Positions 1 through 10,306 of a stretch of DNA of 64,000 nucleotides are shown here, piece after piece. The first letter of the stretch is position 1. Every line of letters begins with the position of its first letter. Both the position numbers and the translations under genes were made by a program. This DNA is from Mya arenaria (lineage: Eukaryota; Mollusca; Bivalvia; Myida; Myidae). The notes under the pieces are model-generated. The model worked only from the letters and a program-made list of their open reading frames with translations, searched no databases and had not been told where the DNA came from. The stretch covers positions 68,896,993 through 68,960,992 of the forward strand of contig NC_069132.1 of NCBI RefSeq assembly GCF_026914265.1. The letters run 5' to 3'.

Positions 1-3000
1 AGCTTAATAGGATGACTCTAATAAGTGACTTGTTATCAAAACTTCGCTATGAAATCGTTGTAAATATGCAATGGACACATTCTTTTTTACGGAATTGAAA
101 CAGTCAGGTGCTATTTTATATTAAAATTAAGGACTTTAATCCTGTGTTATACGATATATCGGATACAATACTGGCTACGATACATGAGTATTCATGTAAT
201 GGTTTTGTTTTAGGACTACAATTTTATTTTAATGTTAAGAATTATACAATTTATAAACGTTTGTCGTGAGTTGCGTCAAACCGCTCTATTTATTTGATAT
301 TAACATATACATTACACCATTGAATGAATCGTTTGAAGCGCTCTATATGATAGCTTTATCAATACCCTGTGATTAATTTCAATGAGTTTTGTAAATTTTT
401 AAGTGTTTATTGGATATCCCTTAAATCAAATAAAATTGTTATGCACTGCATAAACAAATCTTGATTGTTTAAGGCTCGCTTTACACCATTGATACTTAAT
501 CCAACCCGTCCGGAGTACAACACGATGAAAGAATTGCCAGCTAGCAGATATTTACCACATAATTATATACTATGGAAATAAATTGAGCAGTGGAGCATTC
601 TGGGCCTTACAGTTGATCATATAGCAATAACTATCACTGGCTCTTTGAAAAAGACGTGTCTCTTTGGTGTACCATGTTTCGAGGTTCTTAGAGCCGAAAA
701 TATTTTTTTGATCCATATTTATGTGAAAAACTACAGAAATAAGCTCAGTAGCCAAAGGTTTAAACATAAACCCCGTTTAATGGCACAGGGTAAACGCAAA
801 AGACATATAGAACACAAAAAAAAATCACAAACAAGAAACATGGAACAACGGAAAAAAACTCGTTTTGAATATGCATTGCAAATACACTCTTTTCTAGAAT
901 TTAAGCGGTAAGGTGTGCCGTTACATTAAACTTAGGACTTTTATATTGTATTACAAGTTATATCAAAACCAACTTGTGTTATGCTACATAAGTTTTCATC
1001 TACTCATGTACTGGTTGCAACAAAACCCTATACTTATTTGATAACATATCCATTACATCACTGAATCAATCGTTTTCGTTATTTGAAGCGCTTTATTTGA
1101 TAGCTTTATAGCTTGATTAATTTGCGATGAGTTTTGCTAATTAATTAGTAATTATTGAGAATCCTTCAAACCAAATAACTTGTTATGTACAGCTTAAAAA
1201 GATCTTAACGTTTAAGGTTCGTTATTCAGCATTACTTTTGAAACTAAAATGTTGAGCACACTTGATTTATGCCCGCCCAGAGTGCAACACGAGTAAAGAA
1301 TTTCCAGCTAGCAGATATTTACCACATAATTATACACGCTGGAAATAAAGTGAGCAGCGGAGCATTCTGGGCCGTACTGAAGATCATATAACCATAGCGA
1401 TCATTTTGGCTCTATGAAAAATACAATATCTCTTAACGAGGTTTGCTTGTATGCTGCGAGGTGCTTATAATTATAGTAAAAAAATAAGGCATATCTGGAA
1501 TATAAGGGAAAACAATGTTTTGAATTTGTTTCAGGATTAGCGAGTTAGTAAACCAGGAATTTGAACGGCCGTGGTTATTTCAAATGGTTAAAATTGTTAG
1601 CTACTAGCAAGCTAAGAAGTAAGATTCATTGCAAATGGAAAACAGTATATTTCATTTATGATAGTAAGTGTTAGAGGTTATCTGAGAACAATATTTTTGC
1701 ATTGATTTTTGGCTTATGTTTCAAGTGTTAATGTAAACAAGAGATCAGAATCCAAAGAGGCCTACAAACACAGAGGGGATACCGGCTGTTATCACGCTTT
1801 TGATTCCTATATTCATTCTTTTGAAAAACCTTGAACTACCATTAATAAAATTCTTATAAGGAAGCCGAACCAGCCGATCACAGGATAATTGCGATGTAAA
1901 TGAGTGATATCAAGATGGATTCCTCGATGTTATATTGAACTGCTTGTTATATCCGAGTTCACTTTTATGTTTATGTTCCTTATACATTATACAGATTGTA
2001 TGGTCAAGGGACTAATAGTGCTGGAATAGTGCGATATTAGTCTTGTACACACTGATGTATGTTTGTGGGCTGAAACAGATGTGAAATATATGGATATTAG
2101 CAACGTCTATACAGAGGTTTGTATTTGTGTTGTGGCCATAGTTTTAAAAGATTGGGCAGGGTTGTTCAGGTAATAAGGGCACATACATTGTATCGGCCTG
2201 TAACCGAATATAACTAAATATGAATTAGATAGAAAATGTCAAAAATGTGTTCATGGTGTACAACAGCCAAATAGGTAACGTTTTGTATACATATTTAATA
2301 ATAAAATAAGTTTTTAAACAAAATGAAATAATTATGTGATAATATTAAGCATTCGAAGTAAACACATAACCCTAGTATACTTCGATTGTTGAATTTCATT
2401 AAAAAAGAAAATAAGAGATTGGTAAACAAGTGCAAAAGGCCGCCGGCTGTACGAAAAAAGGGCAGGCAACAGCACCCTTCTTAAACTCTTCAGCTAAAAC
2501 CCTGTATGTGTGCAAGCTTATATATCGCTGTTAACCAGTTTTGAAATACCCATTATTAAATAAATATTTAATTATTGGTCGATTCTTCAATTGAATAACA
2601 TCCACCTCTTTGCTACGAAAGCTGATATTGTCAATATCTTACCCATTGAAAAGGCGAATTATGAGCTATGCTATCTTTTGTTGCTCTTATTTGTTGAGCT
2701 GATGGAAGAATGCTATTTTATTAATGTACGAGAATGATATCCCAATGTGATAACGTGTGTAAATCGTGTTTGCTTTGTCCCTTTTCCTTGGTCACTGTAA
2801 TGTGGCTTGTTTGGACATGGGGTCAGACTTCAAAACTTTTAATTTTATATTTAACGTCGCCAGCGTATTATTATTTCAGGCTAAAGCAAAGATTTAAATA
2901 ATTAAATTTACTAACACTTTTCGGAAAAACGTAACATGTTTTGCCTTATTTCTTAATATTTATTTAGTATATATGGTATTTTCTCAAATATTGTTACATC

Positions 3001-4231
3001 TTGGGCTGGAACGGGATCTATGATATTGTTAAAATCCGTAACTAACATATAATGCCACAATGCTTGTAGCCAAATGTTTTCCTTTTGTATTGTTCTGATA
3101 TACTAGTATAACACTTATGCCTGACCTGTCACAACAAGAACATTGTTTGTCTTTAAGACTGTTAGTTTTAGAATTTCAGAGACTTAACAACCGCTTGAAG
3201 CTTTTTGTAGTATTATATTACATTATTAATGGCATCAGCTATCTCTCTTTAACTGTGAAACTTTGTTTGCAGCATTTAGTTTGTGAACAATGTAAGAAGC
3301 ATTATCTTGGTGAACATACTCAGTGACTGAGGCAGTGGATAAGTACGCGGTCATTTATCAGTTTAACTGTTCATATTGCACTGTTGTTGATAACCGAAAT
3401 ACAACTTGGAAAACAATGAACGATGCCGACTATGATCCAAATTTATAAACCTCGTAGATTTATACACTTTATACGCTTAAGTTTATATTTGCGCTCTCAC
3501 ATCCGAAGTCTATTTATGGTACAAAAAATACTAACACCCAATTGGATTGAGAAGGGTTGGTGCATGTTGCATAAGCCAGAACTTATTTTGAAAAGGACTG
3601 GGGCATTTGCAATCCAGTTCGCATAACTTGTATAATTACATAATAATGTAAGTAATGAGTAAAAGTCCCATAAAGTTGGGCGTATATATATATATCTACA
3701 GCTTCCGTTGCGCTGCGGTTATTTTATATTGATATATGTATCGTAAACAGAACCGAACACTGCCTTGCCTCTCAGCCTTTCCAAGACTGATATCAAAATA
3801 TACAAATGCACAATATAAATCAGTTTATATCTCCTTTGAATTATGTTTTTATCAAATCCAAATCATCAACCTTATTAGATGTTGAGAAGATTCACCGATC
3901 TCGACATCAATAATGAATGTCGAATCCAATGTTTTATCATGGCGTTGTGTCAAATGTTTCGAAAACAATCAGTGAGCGAGTATCTATAAATCTAGACAAC
4001 GGCATCGGCACCCAAGTTCTTCATTTTTGGATTGTAATGCATATTAGATTGGACCAAAGTACAACTTATTGTTGCTTTATATCAGGCAATGTTGGTTAAA
4101 ATTAGGTTCATGGGGAGGACATAAACTTGAAGAGAACGTAATAGTATTGAAGTACCCCAAGACGCTAATGGAATTCTTAAACTGTGATCTCTTTATTTTC
4201 CAGTTGTATCTATAACACTGGTATTTTGACA
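1..4231. other. Intergenic DNA upstream of copy 1
   Basis: The first bases (taataggatgactctaa) match DNA that follows exon 3 of copies 2, 5 and 6, so an earlier copy should lie just left of the window. A block at about 340-660 recurs in decayed form at about 1080-1440 (shared gaatttccagctagcagat-type core). From about 3100 to 4200 the segment resembles the upstream regions of copies 3, 5 and 7. No convincing gene was seen. Confidence 0.6.
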
Positions 4232-4412
4232 ATGAGTCGCCGAGCGAGTTTGTTCGCAAAACAGAACCCGGAAGAAAAGAAACCAAAAGGTGTCCGCTTT
4301 CCAGACGAGCTTGTTTTTCTTGACAACATAAAAGAAAATGACGTGCATGCCCTTGGTTCCATGCTAAGGAGAGCAAGTCTACAAGTGGATATAAGTGCAA
4401 TTAACGACGCAG
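4232..4412 (+). CDS. Copy 1 exon 1: PP1-docking and phosphosite region
   Basis: It encodes residues 1-60 plus the first base of codon 61. It holds the RVxF-type motif KGVRF (19-23) and two RRASL sites (serines 6 and 49). The donor is cag|gtgggt. The same exon recurs, whole or damaged, in all seven copies. Confidence 0.85.
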
Positions 4413-7400
4413 GTGGGTAATAATTTAGACATTCCAAAATGGTTTGAGTTTAGAAAAGCGGCTGATGCCATGTCAAAAGTCTACAAGTGGAATCAGTGCA
4501 GTCAACGATGCAGGTGGTTTCAGTTCTTAGAATGTATAATTTTGTGCTGGGTGCTATATGTTAACAGTCAAAAATAGTGGCCATTAGCCATATTAACGAC
4601 GCAGGTGAAAAAATGTTGACTAAAGTTCTGAGAGCCAAGTTAATAAGATTCAGTTTTAAAGTAGACATGACGCGGATGGGTTCGGCATAACTTTGAATTG
4701 TTTGATTGGGAAAATAAATATAAATATTGACGATACACATAAACAGTAGTTTGGTGTGTATATCAAATTATATTGTATGGACTCCGGAAAAATAATGATG
4801 AAACATTCTGTGTTGATTCCAGGTCTGACGCCGCTGCACCAGGCGGTTCTGGACGGGAACGAGGCGGCCGTCCGACTGCTCGTGGCTCACGGGGCGACGG
4901 TCAACAAACAGGACGAGGATTCTTGGACGCCGCTGCACGCTGCATGCGCAGAGGGACACGCAGATATAGTCAAGTAAGATAACACTGTCCGGAATGCCTT
5001 GTCCTAAGATGGTCATGAAAAAAAATGTTTTAATATTGACTTTAGTTGATGGTGAACAAGCCTGACACATGTGGCCTCTGGCACATCAGTCTTCCCAATT
5101 GTTTTTATAAAATATACATTCTCTCTTAGCAGTCTGTGAACGAGCGCGATCAGGACCCGTGTTTAATTGATAATAAATATTGTAATACAGTCCTGATATA
5201 AATCGGGTCCATATCCCCAAGGTCAAGACTATAAACTAGTACGTTTAAACTGTAGTTCTTATGTAAGGTCCATGTCCAGTATTATAACCTAATAATTTAG
5301 TGAATGAAATCTATGTGTAAATTGCTTCATTTGATATTGTCTCTCGAATTGGCACCATGGAATTGGATACCTTCTGTCTGTGTTTCACGTCAGGAAATCG
5401 CTGAAAATAAGAAAACCAAAATCTCTTCAGATCAATTGGCTGTCTTGCTTTAGGTTTTCTTGGAAAGCTGAACAACCAAGTATAATATGTCTGGCAGACT
5501 GACTGATGATTTGTCATAGCACTTAAAAGAATATCCTGATAGAACCTTTGACTCAAGCTGTCTCTTGGTATTATCGATGGTGCGAAACAAGTGTTTTTGA
5601 ACCATTTTGTCTTTTCCAACATTAATATTTCTGGTGCAATATAAATTTTGAACGTCATTTGACTTTAAAAAATCTACTTTCAATAGGTCTATGAACACGG
5701 TCCGTTTAAGCTTATTGTTATAAATGAATGCTTAATTACTTTGAAATAAATCGAGCAAAAATGCTTTACTGACTACTGCATCTTGTTGTTTCAGGACATT
5801 TCTTTCACGTATAATGTCTTGCTATATTAGGATTTATTGTGTTAGTCTAGTGTATTAACATGCTATTGTTGCTGCAAATTCCCAAGAACATGTTAATACT
5901 GGCCTTTTTGCTCGTCTACTAGTACATCCACTAGTACTTCGTAAATTAGCTGATAAAAGCATGATCAAAACGCCTTTGTCATTGTGGGGGAACTGACACC
6001 GGATATAGTTCAAAAAGTGATAAATCGATTTGAAGCGTTTGATTGTTACACATGGTATGTTTATCTATCAGTTTTGTAGTTTATGGTGATATTCTGTATA
6101 TCCAAATCGAAGATTTTCGAATAGCTTGATCCTATGCAATATGATGGGAATGTGTCTCCTCTTTTGTATATTAATAGCACAATTCTCGCCGAAAGCTGCA
6201 TGATCGCTCAAAAGTGTTCACTAATGTGGTACGATTTCAAACATAAAACAACAAATAGAAAATAAGAATAAAAACTGAATCGAGCTATTTCATTGTAATT
6301 ACAGCACCTAGTATTGTTTAATATATCAATACGAAATAGTTTCGTAGAGACAGTCATACTTTTTGATGACCTGAAGGTGTACTGGGGATAGATGAAGCAA
6401 ATAAATAACTCAACAGGGGATATCTATTAAGTGGACTGAGGATAGAAACGATGTATTTAGAATAACGAGTCTGTGATAATGACGGTTTTATACCTTTACG
6501 CAAGCTCGGGGAAATTGTTCGATGTTGTCCATATCGAGGGATGAGAACAAAAAATGTTGTTATTTTTGTATCTGTTTGTACTTAAAACTGTTTCATTCAT
6601 ATAGATTAGTTAACCATGATGTGCTTTTCACAAGCATCAACGTTCGAGTCGCAAATATTAAAATATTTGAAATATGCCATAATCTGATTTATCGAGGAAC
6701 ACAAAACATATGGCCGTAGAATTTATGTGGTGTTTGCTATACATATATATAGAATTGCTTTGTAAATCAAGTAGGTGAATCTATAAGTAAATCTATCAGG
6801 TTCCAGATTATATCCTTGTACTCTTGAAAGCACTGCAATAACAACATCTGTACTGCATTGTTATTCTGAAAGTAAAGTGATTTTGTACGTAATTGAGCAA
6901 GAGTCGAATAGTTGGTAAGGAAGATGATATTAAAGGTTGTTGTCCTGTACCTATCAGCTTCCGGTAAAATATGATACGTCTTGCTACAACTTGCAAACTA
7001 CCTGGATACTAAATTAGTATTAAACGTGCGTATGATAAATATTTATTAATTTTTATGAAGACTGGAGTAAACGAATTAGACATACATGTATATTGTATAT
7101 AAACAGTGTTACTATCATTTTTGTCCCATATTACATGCTATCCCCAGTACACATTTCTCAACTTTGAAACTATCATCAGTACATAATACGGCTATCTCCA
7201 GTACAGAACATTTCTAAGGGCATATAGTTTCACGTTTAAATGTAACATTGCCAGTTCTTACAATAAAATTAGTATAGCTTATGCTTGTAAAATCGTTCGA
7301 TTCAGATTTTTTTATTCGATATATTTCCTAAAAATAACAATACGTCGAAATTCTGTGAGTTTTGAGGTGATCATCTCACATTTGAAGTTTCATATTTCAT

Positions 7401-10054
7401 GGCCTGCTAAATCGTAAGCATTATAAAGTACACCATAATCCAAATTATCATTCAGCTATTACTTCAAACACTTGTTTCATTTGTGGATACGGTAGATAAA
7501 CGTTAACACAGCAAGATCTTACCTCTGGTAAAGAAAAAGAACTGCATATTTGTCTGTTTACTTATCATTTTTTGAGCTATATCCGGTGTCCGTTTCCCCA
7601 CACCGTTTGTGCAACGATTAGAAAGCAAATTTTCGGCAATGTTTCGATTTAATTGATTGATGTGAAACCGATGCAAACTGTAAAAGTATGTATCCTTTGT
7701 GAATGTACCAGCCTTTCCGTCCTGATAGCTCAGTGATAGCGCGTTCACTTCAAGTCGTGGATTCAAACCTCGGCCGCATCAAACCAAAATGAGTTAAAAT
7801 ATGGTAACAGTAGCTCCCTTGCCTAGCGCTGGAAAATTGCTGTATTTAGTACCGGTTCAACCCAGGAAAGTTGTATACCATGTATCGGTGCTTTTACCAA
7901 GCGCGTTAAAGAACCGAAAAGTTTAATTGCAAAGAGCACCCGGACTTTATTGCAATCACTTCCATCTAAATTCACTAATGGCATTTAAACACAATTTTTG
8001 ACTTGAGGTCAAGCCACAATGCAACCAAAAGCACGGGCAGACATTATTAACCCAAATAAACAAGCAATGCGTCCGCCTCTTAGTTGCAAGTTCCATGTTA
8101 GAGAGTGGCAGTAGGCTTTCTCTGATGTTTGCAGTGGATTGACTGGGTACAGCTGCACTTGATTCGGTTTCATTGTGTGTATTTGGGCGGAGAAAAAGTT
8201 CCTATCATTTAATGCTGTAAAAAACCTTCAAATTCGCATTTGCAAAGAGTAGTTTCACGGCTAAAATGCATTGCAATTCATACTAGTTAGCTTTGACGAA
8301 TCAAGTTGCTCAAAGTTGTAATCTCAAAACGTTAAGGCACTAATATAACTTCAGCTCCAAATATATAGCCACAGCTCTATTTTAGAGCTACATCTGTAGG
8401 CATAAATGAAGAACAACATCAGTCGTAAAATTACAGATGTAGCTATATTTGCTATACCTATCAACTGCAACAGTCTGGTGTAAATGTTCGGCTATAGCGG
8501 TATTTTTGGCGACAAAAGAATAGCTACAGTTGTATTTTATAGCTGTACCAATACAATGAAATACAATTGCAGCTATAATGTACAACTATAGCTATAAACG
8601 CATAAATGTTATTCAATTTGAAAGGTCACTGTTATAATATCGTGACTTTTTAGCCACATGGAACGCCATAGTAGGCACCATGTCTCAGTACTTCTTGTAA
8701 CGTTGTGTCTCTTGTTCGATGTTTGTTTAGCCTTAGTGCTTACACCTTTAAACAGCGTTTTGATCTGGGGATCTTGTCACGTTGTGTCTCTTGTTTGATT
8801 TTTGTTTAGTCTTGGTGCTTTTATATTGAAGCAGGGTTTTGATCTGGGTATGTTGTAACGATGTGTCTCTTGTTTTGAGTTTGTTTCGCCTTGTTGTTGG
8901 TACCTTTAAACAGGGTTTTGGTATCGGCATCTTGTAATGTCATGTCTCTTGTTTGATGTTTGTTTAGTCTTGGTGTTTATATCTTGAAGCAGGGTTTGGT
9001 CTGGGTATGTTGTAACGTTGTGTTTCTTGTTTGGTGTTTGTTTAGCCTTTATGTTTGTACATTTAAACAGGGTTTAGCCTTGATGTTTATATTGCATTTC
9101 TGTTCATTGAGTTACCGGTAGTGCCCACAAAACCAAAGAAATTCTGGAAGACTGAACATTTTACAGGAAAACGGTAACATGAAAAAACTTCTGGCCATCA
9201 TTATCTAGTTTATATTTTGAAAGAAGGGCTTATTGACAAGAACTTTTATCTTTATGTTGTTCATGAATTACATGACATTTGAGCTGTACATAAACATTCC
9301 CAAGATGTCCATCTGTTGTTTCAACCTTCTATTTAAATATAGTTAGCAAGAACACTCCCTTTATTCATGAAATATGCCAATCTCTCGGTCTTTCTTATGG
9401 GGCCTACTCATTAAGCTTTTTAAATTAAATTTTAAACTTATTGGAACATTGCCTTTATGTAAATTGATTTTAAGACATTTTACATAGTTGAGTACCAAAG
9501 CTATGAAAGTAACAAGAACGTTGTATATATATAATGAATACATTTGGACAGATTTAATGAAAAAAAAGTAAAATATTAGTATTAATTATGACAAAATACC
9601 CCAAGTTTTATGCTTAGAAGTTAGACCAGCAAAAATAATATTAAGTACAAGTATGTGCTGTTTCAGGTTTCTACATCTATGTAGGCTTACCGGTCTAAGG
9701 AGGATTTAAGATGCTGAGCAAACTTGTTTGAGAAAAAAAGAATACCATATAATCACTATGTTCATCTGTTCTCTCAGTTTTCCACTTGAAAGATGAACTG
9801 CCAAGCATCGTTGGATAGTAGTTTTCCTGAATTAATATTCCTGACAATTATAAAATTGTTGTTCCAGGTTTCTACTTGAAAGTGGGGCTGACAAGAACAT
9901 CTTGACAGACGAAGGCGAGCGACCCCTGGATCTGGTGGAACCGTCTGACCTCCCAACCATCCGGGTCATGCTAAGTGACGTTAAACCAAATACTGATAAC
10001 CAATCAGAAGACGAGTTGGACGATGACGTCACTGATAATGATGTCACTGGATGA
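4232..10054 (+). CDS. PPP1R27-like ankyrin protein, copy 1 (intact, 3 coding exons)
   Basis: Coding exons are 4232-4412, 4823-4973 and 9868-10054 (519 nt, 172 residues plus stop). All introns are GT-AG, with phases 1 and 2. Domains: basic N-terminus with RRASL (residues 3-7); KGVRF at 19-23 followed by PDELVFLD, as in PPP1R27 and MYPT proteins; LRRASL at 45-50; ankyrin repeats at about 62-94 and 95-127, each with a TPLH core (63-66, 96-99); a partial third repeat to about 149; an acidic tail (SEDELDDDVTDNDVTG). The family binds the catalytic subunit of protein phosphatase 1 through RVxF. Human PPP1R27, about 154 residues, has the same order, so a PP1 regulatory or scaffold role is inferred. 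The ATG is the first in its exon; a pyrimidine-rich tract ending in CAG at 4201-4203 suggests a preceding non-coding exon. Intron 2 carries a TIR element, a SINE and a minisatellite. It could instead belong to a lineage-specific MYPT-like group. Confidence 0.85.
4461..4605 (+). repeat. Exon 1-tail duplicates in intron 1 of copy 1
   Basis: Two decayed repeats of the end of exon 1 (agtctacaagtgg ... aacgacgcaggtg) lie in intron 1 at about 4461-4514 and 4580-4606. Each keeps the gcag|gtg donor-like end. The same repeats occur at about 14717-14870, 36718-36865 and 54640-54695 in other copies. Confidence 0.65.
4823..4973 (+). CDS. Copy 1 exon 2: first ankyrin repeat
   Basis: The acceptor is ttccag and the donor caa|gtaaga. 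It encodes residues 61-111: ankyrin repeat 1 and the first half of repeat 2, both with TPLH cores. The exon is conspicuously more GC-rich than its surroundings. At 151 nt it is not a multiple of three, so skipping it would shift the frame. Confidence 0.87.
5980..7605. mobile_element. Non-autonomous TIR DNA transposon, 5-bp TSD (Transib-like?), copy 1 intron 2
   Basis: It is flanked by TTTGT on both sides (5975-5979, 7606-7610), where copy 2 has a single uninterrupted site (cctttgtgcaacg). The left end reads CATTGTGGGGGAACTGACAC. The inverted right end matches through GACACCGGATATAG. Inside, tactggggatag motifs recur in both orientations near the ends. No transposase was seen. A 5-bp TSD with ends near CACTGTG fits Transib, but this is inferred from ends alone. 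Confidence 0.7.
7716..7875 (+). mobile_element. tRNA-derived SINE, copy 1 intron 2
   Basis: It has a box A-like tagctcagtgatagc and a box B-like gtggattcaaacc within a tRNA-like head, followed by a non-tRNA body (accggttcaacccagg). The head has lost a few bases in the variable region compared with the copy at 39957. The 3' limit is uncertain. Confidence 0.6.
8350..8605. repeat. AGCTGTAGCT-rich repeat, copy 1 intron 2
   Basis: It is built of scattered direct and inverted copies of agctgtagct/tatagctgtag around a core (caacagtctgatgtaa-like). Relatives lie at about 16300-16490, 23790-24035, 40615-40865 and 56310-56525, always just before the minisatellite, so it belongs to the ancestral intron. 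Confidence 0.5.
8694..9095. repeat. 79-bp minisatellite, about 5 units, copy 1 intron 2
   Basis: Units start near 8694, 8773, 8852, 8931 and 9009 with cttgtaacgttgtgtctctt-like sequence and contain a gggttttgg-type core. They are more diverged than in copies 5 and 6. Confidence 0.75.
9770..9830 (+). repeat. Decayed duplicate of exon 3 start (copy 1)
   Basis: A pyrimidine tract plus AG is followed by tccacttgaaag, aligning with the true exon 3 start tctacttgaaag about 90 bases downstream. Equivalents lie at about 17055, 49437 and 57563. In exon 3's frame the copy 2 version reads FPLERGTAKHS beside FLLESGADKNI. Confidence 0.5.
9868..10054 (+). CDS. Copy 1 exon 3: ankyrin repeat 2 end, partial repeat 3, acidic tail
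   Basis: The acceptor is gttccag. The exon completes Lys111 and encodes FLLESGADKNILTDEG, a degenerate third repeat (ERPLDLVEPSDLPTIRVML) and an Asp/Glu-rich tail ending DVTG, then TGA. It is near-identical in copies 2, 3, 5 and 6, which suggests recent duplication or gene conversion, or constraint. Confidence 0.87.
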
Positions 10055-10300
10055 CATAGTTATATGTCTCGCGTTTTGGTGCTATTGTAAATAACTAATC
10101 AATTTGTGAAAACTCATAATTCATAGTGTGTGTTTATTGTTTCTGATATGAAGAACTGGACACTTTTTATCGTGTATGACGTCATCGCAGTCATATTCAA
10201 AAACTCATATTAGGCAGCAAAATGCCTGCATCAACATTGCAGTGTACATATTGGTCAGTCATTTAAATGCAGTATTATAAAAGGGTGTTTTAAAAGTATA

Positions 10301-10306
10301 AATAAA
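10301..10306 (+). promoter_or_regulatory. Possible poly(A) signal, copy 1
   Basis: AATAAA about 250 bases after the stop. The position conserved in copies 2, 3 and 5 reads AATATA here. Confidence 0.3.

Noticed and set aside
3117-3626. Small + frames upstream of copy 1
   Set aside because: They are short, AT-rich and not kept open in the homologous regions of copies 3, 5 and 7.
4210-4437. Minus-strand open frame repeated opposite exon 1 in several copies
   Set aside because: It is the antisense shadow of the coding exon. It recurs only because the exon recurs, and no separate coding signal was seen.
4773-4982. Gly/Arg-rich + frame over exon 2 (also 37030 and 62267)
   Set aside because: It is an alternative frame of a GC-rich ankyrin exon, and the ankyrin frame joins exons 1 and 3 correctly.
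5311-5658. 115-codon minus-strand frame in intron 2, similar to one at 37538-37885
   Set aside because: It is open in copies 1 and 5 only, which are recent duplicates. The equivalents in copies 2, 3 and 6 are broken, and no known motif was seen.
9832-10047. Ser-rich minus-strand frame opposite exon 3, repeated at 17173, 28714, 49531 and 57658
   Set aside because: It is the antisense of the acidic exon 3 tail. Its conservation follows from the sense exon.
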